Part shown: positions 8,575 through 16,941 of the stretch, piece after piece
How the letters are laid out: every line of letters starts with the position of its first letter
How positions within the stretch are numbered: the first letter of the stretch is position 1
Assembly (NCBI RefSeq): GCF_028292965.1
Contig: NZ_JAQGLG010000100.1
Location: 1-33,337 of the forward strand
DNA: 33,337 nucleotides
Reading direction: 5' to 3'
Origin: Sphingomonas bacterium
GTDB lineage: Bacteria > Pseudomonadota > Alphaproteobacteria > Sphingomonadales > Sphingomonadaceae
The notes under the pieces: model-generated
The model's input: only the letters and a program-made list of their open reading frames with translations
The model's database searches: none
What the model was told of the DNA's origin: nothing
Program-made: the position numbers and the translations under genes

Positions 8575-9803
8575 GCCGGCTCGGCACCCTGCTACGCCAG
8601 ACGATGACCATCGCGCGGCGCGATTTCGTCGCCACGGTGTTTACTCCCACCTTCCTGATCTTCCTGTTCGCGCCCGTGGTGATGGGTTCGTTCGGCGCGA
8701 TCGGCGGCCTCGGCGCCAATGCCGCGACGCATGGCGGCGGCGACAAGACGCGCATCGTTGCGATCGTCGAGGGCGATCAGGCGCGCGCCATGATGGCGGT
8801 CGATGCGCAATTGCGGAAACTCTATCGCGACGAGAGCGACGCCCCGGCAACGTTGCGCACCGATACTCCCGGCGCCGATCCCGCCGCCCAGGCCCATGCG
8901 CTGATCGAGGACAAGTCGATCGACGTGCCGGTGGTCATATTCGGCCCGCTCGGCCATCCGCACATCCTCTACACGCCAAACGCGACGCGTTCGGCCGACT
9001 ATGTCGCCCAGCTTGCCGAGCAGACGCTGCGTGTCGGACGCACCGGCGCCGCGCCGCTGAGCGACGCCACCAGGACCGAGATCAATCGCACCGCCCCACG
9101 CCTGCGCAGCGGCAAGGAATCGGGCTTCTTCGCGGTGTTCGCGATCTTCTTCCTCACTTTGTTGCTCGCCGGCCAGGTGGTCAGTGGGGTCGCCGAGGAA
9201 AAGGGCAACAAGGTGATCGAGATCCTCGCCGCCGCCGTGCCGCTCGAATCGGTGTTCTTCGGCAAGTTGCTCGGCACCTTCGGCGTGGCGATCCTGTTCC
9301 TGCTGTTCTGGGGCACGCTAGTCACTCAGATCGGCACGCTGATGCCTGCCAATTTCGCTGCAGGTATTGCCGCGCTGACGCCGGCCATGGGCATGCCGAT
9401 GTTCACCCTGCTGTTCTTCGCCTATTTCACCATGGCCTACATGCTGCTCGGCGCGGTGTTCCTCGGCGTCGGCGCCCAGGCATCGAGCGTGCGCGAAATC
9501 CAGCTCCTGTCGCTGCCGATCACGCTGATCCAGGTGTCGATGTTCGGCCTCGGCGCGGTCGCCATTTCGCACCCCAATGGCTGGCTCGCCACCTTCGCCA
9601 GGTTTTTCCCGCTCAGCTCGCCTTATTACATGGCCGGCCGCGCGGCGCAGTCGCCTGACCTGTGGCCGCACGCTGCGGCGCTTGCCTGGCAGGCGGTGTG
9701 GGTCGCGATCTTCGTCTCGATCGGCGTGCGCGCGTTCCGTCGCGGCGTGCTGCAATCGGGCAGCGGCAAGTTTCGCTGGAAGGCGCTGTTCGGCCGCAGC
9801 TGA
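8571..9803 (+). CDS. ABC-2 type permease (NatB-like)
   Basis: A 410-residue permease. One N-terminal membrane segment (about 25-45) is followed by a large extracytoplasmic domain (to about 183), then five hydrophobic segments. This is the NatB/YhaP ABC-2 layout. The conserved coupling segment VSGVAEEKGNKVIEILAAAVPLESVFFGK follows the second membrane segment. The ATG overlaps the stop of the ATPase gene, so together they should form a homodimeric exporter. No accessory protein is adjacent except the lipoprotein upstream. Confidence 0.9.
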   Translation: MSRLGTLLRQTMTIARRDFVATVFTPTFLIFLFAPVVMGSFGAIGGLGANAATHGGGDKTRIVAIVEGDQARAMMAVDAQLRKLYRDESDAPATLRTDTPGADPAAQAHALIEDKSIDVPVVIFGPLGHPHILYTPNATRSADYVAQLAEQTLRVGRTGAAPLSDATRTEINRTAPRLRSGKESGFFAVFAIFFLTLLLAGQVVSGVAEEKGNKVIEILAAAVPLESVFFGKLLGTFGVAILFLLFWGTLVTQIGTLMPANFAAGIAALTPAMGMPMFTLLFFAYFTMAYMLLGAVFLGVGAQASSVREIQLLSLPITLIQVSMFGLGAVAISHPNGWLATFARFFPLSSPYYMAGRAAQSPDLWPHAAALAWQAVWVAIFVSIGVRAFRRGVLQSGSGKFRWKALFGRS

Positions 9804-9852
9804 TTTTCGGTCGCGCCTGACGCACGATTTGTCGATCAGTTGCGAAACGATA

Positions 9853-9881
9853 TTGACATGAATGTCAGTTAGCGCTTTTCT
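9853..9881 (+). promoter_or_regulatory. P450 promoter with palindromic operator
   Basis: TTGACA at 9853-9858 is a consensus -35 box. A weak -10 (TTTTCT, 9876-9881) follows at 17 nt. The -35 is embedded in a perfect 6-2-6 palindrome TGACAT-GA-ATGTCA (9854-9867), the size bound by TetR/MarR-type dimers, so a repressor there would block RNA polymerase. No such regulator gene lies in this window. The spacing is seen directly; the regulation is inferred. Confidence 0.55.
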
Positions 9882-9903
9882 CCTGCCATAAGGGAGAGTG
9901 GAT

Positions 9904-11148
9904 ATGGCGACTGTGGCGGAACCGGCGATGCACAGCGTGGCAGTGGACCCGCTCGATGTCAGCCGGCCGGAGCTCTATGCAGAGGATCGCTGGCAGGCAC
10001 CGTTCCGCCAGCTGCGCGAAACCGCCCCGGTGCATTATGTCGCCGATTCCGGCTTCGGCCCCTTCTGGTCGGTGTCGAGTTACAAGCCGATCGTCGAGGT
10101 CGAGTCGCTCCCCGAAATCTATTCCTCGCAGGCCGGCGGCATCACCATCGCCGATTTCCGCGAGGATTCGAGCGACGTGCGCATGCCGATGTTCATCGCG
10201 ATGGACCGGCCCAAACATACCGGCCAGCGTCGCACCGTCGCCCCCGCCTTCACGCCGAGCGAAATGGTGCGGCTGAGCGACAATATCCGTGCCCGCACCG
10301 CCGAAGTGCTCGACAGCCTGGAATGGAACAAGGAATTCGACTGGGTCGACACGGTCGCGATCGAACTGACCACGCAGATGCTCGCCATCCTGTTCGACTT
10401 CCCCTGGGAGGATCGCCGCAAGCTGACCTTCTGGTCCGACTGGGCGGGTGACATCGAACTGGTCAAGACCGAGGAACTGCGGCTCGAACGCCTCAAGCAC
10501 ATGTATGAGTGCGGCGCCTATTTCCAGGGCCTGTGGAACCAGAAGCTGGGCAAGCCGCCAACGCCTGATCTGATCTCGATGATGATGCACTCGGATGCCA
10601 TGGCCGAGATGGACCAGTTCGAGTTCCTCGGCAATCTCATCCTGCTGATCGTCGGCGGTAACGACACGACGCGCAATTCGATGAGCGCGCTCGCTTATGG
10701 CTTGGACAAATTCCCCGACCAGCGCAGCAAACTAGAAGCTGACCCGTCGCTTATCCACAACACGGTCCAGGAAATCATCCGCTGGCAGACCCCGCTCGCC
10801 CATATGCGCCGCACCGCGACGCAGGATACGGTGCTGGAGGGCCAGCGGATCAAGGCCGGCGACAAGTTGGCGCTGTGGTATATCTCGGCCAATCGCGACG
10901 CGTCGGTGTTCGGCGACAATGCCGACGACATCATGGTCGACCGCCCCAATGCCCGGCGTCACCTTGCCTTCGGCCATGGCATCCACCGCTGTGTCGGTGC
11001 CCGCCTCGCCGAGTTGCAGATCGCGACCTTGCTCGAGGAAATGGCCAAGCGCCGCATGCGCGTGAACGTGCTCGGCGAGCCGGAGCGCGTCGCTGCCTGC
11101 TTCGTGCACGGCTATCGCAAGCTGCCGGTCGAAATCAGCAAATACTGA
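9904..11148 (+). CDS. Cytochrome P450, CYP153-type
   Basis: A 414-residue soluble class I P450. The heme-ligand loop FGHGIHRCVGARLAE has Cys363, the I-helix is GGNDTTRNS (251-259), and the ExxR is EIIR (290-293). Segments FLGNLILLIVGGNDTTRNS, EIIRWQTPLAHMRR and GEPERV match my recollection of CYP153 enzymes, which hydroxylate terminal carbons of alkanes, fatty acids and related chains. ATG 9904 follows GGGAG by 7 nt; the in-frame GTG at 9898 is too close to it. No ferredoxin or ferredoxin reductase is adjacent, so redox partners must be encoded elsewhere. The TonB receptor downstream may import the substrate. Confidence 0.88.
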   Translation: MATVAEPAMHSVAVDPLDVSRPELYAEDRWQAPFRQLRETAPVHYVADSGFGPFWSVSSYKPIVEVESLPEIYSSQAGGITIADFREDSSDVRMPMFIAMDRPKHTGQRRTVAPAFTPSEMVRLSDNIRARTAEVLDSLEWNKEFDWVDTVAIELTTQMLAILFDFPWEDRRKLTFWSDWAGDIELVKTEELRLERLKHMYECGAYFQGLWNQKLGKPPTPDLISMMMHSDAMAEMDQFEFLGNLILLIVGGNDTTRNSMSALAYGLDKFPDQRSKLEADPSLIHNTVQEIIRWQTPLAHMRRTATQDTVLEGQRIKAGDKLALWYISANRDASVFGDNADDIMVDRPNARRHLAFGHGIHRCVGARLAELQIATLLEEMAKRRMRVNVLGEPERVAACFVHGYRKLPVEISKY

Positions 11149-11180
11149 AGCGTCGCGCGCTCGCGCGCCACCAGGCGGCT

Positions 11181-11213
11181 GGGTTGCGGGTTCGGGTCCA
11201 GCCGGGCCCACCG
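11181..11213 (+). other. tRNA 3'-end-like fragment (possible remnant)
   Basis: The segment GGGTTGCGGGTTCGGGTCCA continuing through GCCGGGCCCACC has the layout of a tRNA T-arm and acceptor 3' half: a stem of five with one G-A mismatch, loop TTCGGGT, then GGGCCCACC. No anticodon arm or matching 5' acceptor half is visible upstream, and the end reads CCG rather than CCA. It lies in the 310-bp non-coding stretch 11149-11458 between the P450 and the receptor gene. The rest of that stretch holds no clear gene, and I could not define a convincing receptor promoter in it. It may be a relic of integration, or chance. Confidence 0.3.
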
Positions 11214-11458
11214 CACCGCGCGTTTTGCATTTCTGATAGAATTCGAACACCGGGTACGCGATTTAATCCAGCATTTAGGTAAGTTTCGGCCCTAATGCGC
11301 ACCATCCGGTACGAAAATCGCCCGTGAAGCGGATTCTGTTGCGCCAGGGTCACAGATCGCACCGCGCTTTCACGGCGCTGTCATCGGACCGTCACGCATA
11401 CGCGACCACAGCGACCGCCCGGCCATCCCCCGAACCGCCGGAACATGTGGAGAGCTGT

Positions 11459-14002
11459 ATGAAATTCCGTGGCAAGCCGCGCCTCGTGGTATCCCTTCCC
11501 GTCCTCGCCATCGCGCTTCAGGCCGTTCCCGCACTGGCGCAGGCCGCTGCGACTCCCGCGCCTGCTCAGCCCGCCGCGCAAACCGTGCCGGCCACTGTCG
11601 ACGACATCGTCGTCACCGCCCGCAAGCGCCCGGAAAATCTCCAGAACGTCCCGATCGTCGTCACCACGGTCAATCGCCAGCTGCTGCAGGATACCGGCGT
11701 CAAGGACATCAAGGATCTCGCGCTCCTCGCCCCCGGCCTGCTCGTCACCTCGACGACCAGCGAGTCCTCGACCACCGCGCGCATCCGCGGCATCGGAACG
11801 GTCGGCGACAATCCCGGCCTCGAATCCTCGGTCGGCATCGTCATCGACGGCGTCTATCGCTCGCGCAACGGCGTCGGTTTCGGCGATCTCGGCGACGTGC
11901 AGCGCATCGAGGTGCTGAAAGGCCCGCAAGGCACCCTGTTCGGCAAATCGGCGACCGCCGGCGTGATCAATATCCTCACCGCCAGCCCCTCGCTCACCAC
12001 ACCGAGTTTCAGCGGCGAACTCACCGCCGGCAATTATCGCGCGGTCGGCGGTTCGTTCGAGGCCAGCGCGCCTTTGGTCGAGGACAAGCTCGCTGCCAGC
12101 ATCTATTTCGCCGACCGCTATCGGGAGGGTTTCTACACGGTCAACACCGGCCCCGGGCCGCGCACCAACACGCGCGACAACAACCAGAAATATTACACCC
12201 TGCGCGGCCAGCTGCTTGCCAAGCCGACCGACACCCTGACCCTGCGGCTGATCGGCGACATCTCCTATCGCGACGAGAATTGCTGCATGGCGGTGATCAC
12301 CCGCGCCAGCGCCGGCAATTTCGCCAACAACCTGGTCGCCGCGCTGGGCGGCAATGACGGCAATGCCGCCAACCCCTATGCTCGCACCGCCTATGCCAAC
12401 CGCTCGGACCTTCAACAGGTCACCGACAAGGGCGTGTCGCTGCAGGCCGACTGGCAGGTCGGCGGCGGCACGCTGACCTCGATCACCGCCTATCGCGACT
12501 GGAAGACGGTCGGTGGCTTCGACGCCGATTTCTCGACCGCCGATATCGACTATCTGCCGTCCGACGACAGCAATTCGTCGCGCTTCCGCACCTTCAGCCA
12601 GGAACTGCGCTTCGCCGGCACGACCGGCAAGCTCGACTATCTGATCGGCGGCTTCTTCTCGAACGAGAAGCTGCGCCAGAATAGCAGCGTCCTCGTCGGC
12701 AGCCAGTTCACGCCCTATCTCAGCCTGCTGTTTTCGTCGCTGGTCGAGGGGCATCCCGACCCGACCTTCCTCCAGACAGGCCTGACCTTCCCGTTTGTCG
12801 GCGGCGTCAATTATGCAGCGAATAGTGGCTCGGTCGATCAATATCGCCAGACCGACCGCACCTATGCGCTGTTCACCGACAACACCTTCCACATTACCGA
12901 CGCGCTCTCCTTCCAGGGCGGCCTGCGCTACAATATCGATGAGAAGTCGCTGAACCAGTTCAGCACCAATATCGGCGGTGGCGCCGGTTGCGGCGCGGCC
13001 AACACGGCATTCGGCATCCTCAACGGCGCCAACCCGGCGGCTGCGGCGCAACTGGCCGCGGTCAACAACACCATGTGCCTGCCGTTCCTCAGCCCCGGCT
13101 ACAACAATTTCACCAATGCCCAGCGCGAGCGGGAGAATGTCTTCTCCGGCACCGCGAAGCTGGCCTACCGGCTGAACCCCAGCCTGCTGGTCTATGCTTC
13201 CTATGCGCGCGGCTACAAGGCCGGCGGATTCAACCTCGACCGTGTCGAATGCGTCGTCGGCGAGGCCGGCTGTGCACCGGGCAGCGCGGCGGTGATCACC
13301 CCGATCCGCGACACGCGGTTCGGCGCCGAGACCAACGACTCGTTCGAAGTTGGCGAGAAGGCCACCCTTTTCAATCGCAAGCTGCTGCTCAACGCGACCC
13401 TGTTCTACCAAAAATATTCGAACTTCCAGCTCAACACCTTCAACGGGCTGGTGTTCGTGGTCGACTCGATCCCGAGCGTGGTGAGCAAGGGCATCGACAC
13501 CGACTTCGTCTGGTTCGCCAGCAACAAGCTGAGCTTCCAGGGCGGCCTGACCATCGCCGACACACGCTATGATCTGACCGCAGCGCAACTCGCCGATCTC
13601 GTCACCAAAACCGACTTCCAGGGCGGCCGGCATTCGCGCATGTCGCTTGCCCCGCTCTTCTCCGCATCGCTGTCGGGCACCTACACCCAGCCGATCGGCA
13701 GCGACTACAAGGCGCGCTTCAATCTCGGCGGCAAATATTCCTCGCACTATAATACGGGCTCGGACCTGGACCCCGGCAAAGACCAGAAGGGCTATGTCCT
13801 CGCCAACGCCCGTATCGGTTTCGGCCCGAGCAACGACCGCTGGAGCATCGAAGCCTGGACCGAGAATCTGCTCGACACCAAATACAAGCAGGTCGCGTTC
13901 GACTCAGGCTTCCAGAACGTCCCGACCAACGCCACCGGCGTGCTCGACGCCTTTCTCGGCGCGCCGCGCACCTTTGGGGGCACGTTCCGCTTCAAATATT
14001 GA
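11459..14002 (+). CDS. TonB-dependent outer-membrane receptor
   Basis: An 847-residue receptor with signal peptide (cleavage near PALAQA, residues 24-29), a linker rich in Ala/Pro, a TonB-box region VDDIVVTARKR (47-57), a plug domain with IRGIGTVGDNPG and VLKGPQGTLFGKSATAGVINI, and a long β-barrel ending in the aromatic FRFKY typical of outer-membrane proteins. ATG 11459 follows GGAGAG (11449-11454) and opens a proper signal peptide. A frame extending upstream from GTG 11324 would put 45 charged residues before it. The substrate is unknown; adjacency to a CYP153 suggests a hydrophobic compound, but siderophores or glycans remain possible. Confidence 0.93.
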   Translation: MKFRGKPRLVVSLPVLAIALQAVPALAQAAATPAPAQPAAQTVPATVDDIVVTARKRPENLQNVPIVVTTVNRQLLQDTGVKDIKDLALLAPGLLVTSTTSESSTTARIRGIGTVGDNPGLESSVGIVIDGVYRSRNGVGFGDLGDVQRIEVLKGPQGTLFGKSATAGVINILTASPSLTTPSFSGELTAGNYRAVGGSFEASAPLVEDKLAASIYFADRYREGFYTVNTGPGPRTNTRDNNQKYYTLRGQLLAKPTDTLTLRLIGDISYRDENCCMAVITRASAGNFANNLVAALGGNDGNAANPYARTAYANRSDLQQVTDKGVSLQADWQVGGGTLTSITAYRDWKTVGGFDADFSTADIDYLPSDDSNSSRFRTFSQELRFAGTTGKLDYLIGGFFSNEKLRQNSSVLVGSQFTPYLSLLFSSLVEGHPDPTFLQTGLTFPFVGGVNYAANSGSVDQYRQTDRTYALFTDNTFHITDALSFQGGLRYNIDEKSLNQFSTNIGGGAGCGAANTAFGILNGANPAAAAQLAAVNNTMCLPFLSPGYNNFTNAQRERENVFSGTAKLAYRLNPSLLVYASYARGYKAGGFNLDRVECVVGEAGCAPGSAAVITPIRDTRFGAETNDSFEVGEKATLFNRKLLLNATLFYQKYSNFQLNTFNGLVFVVDSIPSVVSKGIDTDFVWFASNKLSFQGGLTIADTRYDLTAAQLADLVTKTDFQGGRHSRMSLAPLFSASLSGTYTQPIGSDYKARFNLGGKYSSHYNTGSDLDPGKDQKGYVLANARIGFGPSNDRWSIEAWTENLLDTKYKQVAFDSGFQNVPTNATGVLDAFLGAPRTFGGTFRFKY

Positions 14003-14009
14003 TCTCCGT

Positions 14010-14038
14010 CCCCGCCGCGACGAACCATCGCGGCGGGG
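14010..14038 (+). terminator. Terminator-like hairpin after TonB receptor
   Basis: An 11-bp perfect stem CCCCGCCGCGA / TCGCGGCGGGG (14010-14020 with 14028-14038) has a 7-nt loop and starts 8 nt after the receptor stop. No T-tract follows, so termination may be weak or the hairpin may protect the mRNA end. Confidence 0.5.
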
Positions 14039-14155
14039 GCAAATCTCGTCCGCGCGACGCTTTGCGGGTTCCGCGCAACGCGATGTCCCCCCGCGCATCC
14101 TGACGCGGCGACCGATCGTTCCTATATGGCAAACACGCCCCAGAGGACGCAGATC

Positions 14156-14650
14156 ATGACGCCCGACCGCCGCACCTTCCTGACCTTCGCCACCACCGGC
14201 ACCGCTGCTTTCGCGCTGTTCGGCTGCCGCGACGCCGACGCCGGCGCGCCCGAGAAATTCCCTTTCACGCTGACCGACGCACAATGGAAACAGAAGCTCC
14301 CGCCCGCCGCCTATGAGGTGCTACGCCACGAAAATACAGAGCGCCCCGGCAGCAGCCCGCTCAATAACGAACATCGCGCCGGCACCTTCTCCTGCGCCGG
14401 CTGCGGGCAAGCCAATTATTCGTCAAAGACCAAGTTCGACAGTGGCACCGGCTGGCCGAGTTTCTGGAAGCCGCTCCCGAATGCGGTGCGCGAACGCAAG
14501 GACGGCTCGCTGGGCTTCACGCGGACGGAAGTGCATTGCAGCCGCTGCGGCGGCCATCTCGGCCACGTCTTCGACGACGGGCCGCAGCCTACCGGCCTGC
14601 GCTACTGCATGAACGGCGTGGCGCTGAGCTTCAAACCCGGCGCGGCGTGA
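14156..14650 (+). CDS. msrB: Exported peptide-methionine (R)-S-oxide reductase
   Basis: A 164-residue MsrB that reduces methionine-R-sulfoxide in proteins. The zinc-binding CxxC pairs are at 80-83 and 128-131 (CSRCGGHLGHVFDDGP), and the catalytic Cys151 is in RYCMNG. The N-terminus TPDRRTFLTF is a twin-arginine signal followed by a hydrophobic stretch, so the enzyme should be folded and exported to the periplasm. The LFGC that follows could be a poor lipobox. AGAGGA lies 8 nt before ATG 14156, favouring it over the in-frame ATG 14126. It looks monocistronic. Confidence 0.92.
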   Translation: MTPDRRTFLTFATTGTAAFALFGCRDADAGAPEKFPFTLTDAQWKQKLPPAAYEVLRHENTERPGSSPLNNEHRAGTFSCAGCGQANYSSKTKFDSGTGWPSFWKPLPNAVRERKDGSLGFTRTEVHCSRCGGHLGHVFDDGPQPTGLRYCMNGVALSFKPGAA

Positions 14651-14690
14651 TCCACAAACCCGGCGTGGCCTGATCCAGCCTCACCAGTGC

Positions 14691-14760
14691 TCCTGCGAAA
14701 GCAGGAGCCCAGAGCCACAGACGGTGCGCCCGGTAATCCTGGGCTCCTGCTTGCGCAGGA
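14691..14760 (+). repeat. Palindromic repeat, family C
   Basis: Arms 14691-14712 and 14739-14760 are 22-nt reverse complements with one mismatch. The core TCCTGCGAAAGCAGGA is itself a hairpin. It lies between the convergent msrB and CHAP genes, where it may also serve as a transcription stop. Confidence 0.85.
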
Positions 14761-14774
14761 GAACGAAGAAGAAA

Positions 14775-15308
14775 TCAGAAAGCGGCGGTGTCGCCGTACG
14801 AGGTATCGGCGCTGGCCATCGTCATCGGAGCGAGCGGCGCCTGCTCGTCTTCGCTGCGGTCGGCGTAGATGAAGCCCTTGGCCACATAGGCGCTGGTGCC
14901 GAGCCCGCCGACGGGACCGTACCACACCTTGACCTGGCTCCAGTCGCCGGCGGCCGACACGTCGATCGCGCGGACATTGGTCTCGACGCCACCGCGGTGC
15001 GACCAGTTGGCATGGGTCAGCAGCACTTCGCGCTCGCTCACCACTTCGCTGACCATTGCGACATGGCCGAGCGGCATGCGGCTGCTGGCGGCGAAGGCAA
15101 GCACCGCGCCGACGCGCGGGGTATGGCCACGGCCGTAGCGGCCGGCGGCCTGACCCCACCAGGTGTTGGCATTGCCGTGGATCTCGATGCCGGAAATCTG
15201 GCGGGCATAGGGCGCGCACTGCCAGAACTGCGCGAAAGCGGGGGTGGCCGTCATCAGGCCGAGCGATAACACCAGCGCGAATCGCGCTGTGAGCGACTTG
15301 AAATTCAT
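14775..15308 (-). CDS. Secreted CHAP-domain protein (putative peptidoglycan hydrolase)
   Basis: A 177-residue protein. The signal peptide ends at TPAFA (residue 26), followed by a CHAP (NlpC/P60-like) domain with the catalytic Cys31 in FWQCAPYAR and His82 in LGHVAMV. CHAP enzymes cut amide bonds in peptidoglycan as Cys-His amidases or endopeptidases. The Cys lies only a few residues after the cleavage site, which is common in this sphingomonad branch. GGGGG precedes the ATG. The C-terminal 30 residues (acidic, DRSEDEQAP) look disordered. The upstream 166 bp to the MFS gene holds nothing I recognise. Confidence 0.87.
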   Translation of the reverse strand: MNFKSLTARFALVLSLGLMTATPAFAQFWQCAPYARQISGIEIHGNANTWWGQAAGRYGRGHTPRVGAVLAFAASSRMPLGHVAMVSEVVSEREVLLTHANWSHRGGVETNVRAIDVSAAGDWSQVKVWYGPVGGLGTSAYVAKGFIYADRSEDEQAPLAPMTMASADTSYGDTAAF

Positions 15309-15474
15309 GCGACCCCCAAGGTCCCCGAACGTTTGTTGAGTTTGGGCTAGAGGGGGAATCGGGGGCTGGAAACCCCATCAACCGTTCATCGGGAACCTTT
15401 TAGGACGAAGCGTGTTTACCCCCCGACCAACCGACCCGCCGCGCCGGTCGATGTGTGCTGCGCCGCAGCAAAAC

Positions 15475-16941
15475 CTACGGAATCACCCCTTCCATCGCCG
15501 AATCGATCCGCACCGCGGCCTGGCGCAGTCGCGCCTCATGCTCGGCACGACCGAAGGGGAAGAAGGCGTAGAACAATGCGCCGCCGCCATAGAACAGTGC
15601 CATCGCCGCGACATACCACCAGTTCATCCGGTCGATCACGGCGAGCGGGACCGTGCCGACCTTTGCCGCCTGCGGAAACGCCGACCAGGCGATGATCTGG
15701 CCCGCGCCGAAGATACCCAGGCCACCACACAGTTTCTGCACGAAGAAGCCGCCGGCAAAGAACACCCCTTCCGAGCGCACCCCGGTGCGGGTTTCGGATT
15801 CCTCCACCACATCGGAAAGCATTGCCGCGCCCAGCGCGAACGCCGCGACGCCACAAGCCGTGTTGCAGGCGAAGCACAGCAGCAGCAATGGCAACAGCAG
15901 CGGGGTATTCGGATCGGGAAACACGCCGGCAAAGCGCAGCAGATAAGGCAGCGTCAGGAAGCAGACATTGCCGACCGATAGCCACGCCGCCACCTGCGCC
16001 TTGTTGCCGCCCCGCGTCAGCCGCGGCGCGATGAAGAAGGAGCCGCCCGCGCCGACCATCAGCGCCAGCGGCAGCCATATATAATCGCCCCCCGACAGCC
16101 GCCAGACGAACTGATAATTGTAATTCGACAGCGCGAAGGAAATGCCCTGCGCGGTGTAAGCGCTGAGCCCGGCTGCCATGAGGACGAGGAACCCCTTGTT
16201 CCACACCGTCCGGCCGAACAGCCGCAAATGGCCGAGCAAGGTGTCGCGCCCCTCGGGCGCACGCGGCAGGCGATCTATCTCGTGATGCAGCCCGATCGAC
16301 GACAGCACGATCGACAACGCCATCACCACCGCGCCGAAGGCGGCCATCGCCGAATAACCCGCTGCATTGGTGAAGCCATTCGCGTGCGTTGCGTCTGGCC
16401 GCAGGAACACGACATAAGCGAGGAACAGCATCATCAGCCCGCCGCCCCAGCCGAACAGGTAACGATAGGCGAACAGCTTGGTGCGCTCGTCATAGTCCGA
16501 GCTGAGTTCCGGGCCGAGCGCTGAGGACGGTATCTCGAACATCGAGAGCGCGATCCGCACCAGCAGGGCGCTGCCGAACAGATAGAGCAGCAAGGCGTCC
16601 GGCGCCCAATGCGGCGGGTTCCACAATAACAGCCAGCCGATCGCCACCGGCAACGCCGACGCGTACATCCAGGGATGCCGCCGCCCCCAGCGCGATCGCG
16701 TATGATCCGACAACCAGCCGACCAGCGGATCGACGAACGCCTCGACCACCAGCGCACCCATGATCGCCAGGCCGACCTTGGCCGCAGGAAGCCCGATCAC
16801 CTGATTATAATAGAGCAGCAGGAAGGTGCCGAACCCGCCGTCCTTGATGCCGTAAGCGATCGAACCGAGCCCGAACGACCAGCGGCTGCGCGGCCCGAGC
16901 TTGCGCGCCGGCGGCACGGCGACGGCGAGGGTGTCGCTCAT
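15475..16941 (-). CDS. MFS transporter, GPH/MelB-like symporter
   Basis: A 488-residue transporter with about 12 membrane segments. The motif EAFVDPLVGWLSDHTRSRWG, with RWGRRHPW at 84-91, is diagnostic of the glycoside-pentoside-hexuronide:cation symporter family (MelB, XylP, UidB). Asp71 corresponds to the cation-site region. The start ATG overlaps the stop of the upstream SDR gene (ATGA on the minus strand), forming a two-gene operon. In sphingomonads this branch often sits with oxidoreductases, so the substrate may be a glycoside, steroid-like or other small molecule. It cannot be fixed from the sequence. Confidence 0.88.
   Translation of the reverse strand: MSDTLAVAVPPARKLGPRSRWSFGLGSIAYGIKDGGFGTFLLLYYNQVIGLPAAKVGLAIMGALVVEAFVDPLVGWLSDHTRSRWGRRHPWMYASALPVAIGWLLLWNPPHWAPDALLLYLFGSALLVRIALSMFEIPSSALGPELSSDYDERTKLFAYRYLFGWGGGLMMLFLAYVVFLRPDATHANGFTNAAGYSAMAAFGAVVMALSIVLSSIGLHHEIDRLPRAPEGRDTLLGHLRLFGRTVWNKGFLVLMAAGLSAYTAQGISFALSNYNYQFVWRLSGGDYIWLPLALMVGAGGSFFIAPRLTRGGNKAQVAAWLSVGNVCFLTLPYLLRFAGVFPDPNTPLLLPLLLLCFACNTACGVAAFALGAAMLSDVVEESETRTGVRSEGVFFAGGFFVQKLCGGLGIFGAGQIIAWSAFPQAAKVGTVPLAVIDRMNWWYVAAMALFYGGGALFYAFFPFGRAEHEARLRQAAVRIDSAMEGVIP

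Noticed and set aside
11324..11458. Upstream extension of the TonB receptor from GTG 11324
   Set aside because: It would place 45 charged residues before a good signal peptide. A Shine-Dalgarno sits directly before ATG 11459.
11381..13747. A 788-codon minus-strand frame opposite the TonB receptor
   Set aside because: It is the shadow of a high-GC coding region. The product is low-complexity (Ala/Gly/Glu/Arg) with no signal or domain, while the plus strand has complete receptor features.
15309..15474. Gap between the CHAP and MFS genes examined for a riboswitch or sRNA
   Set aside because: Only short G/C-rich stretches were seen. I could not match any known regulatory RNA layout.
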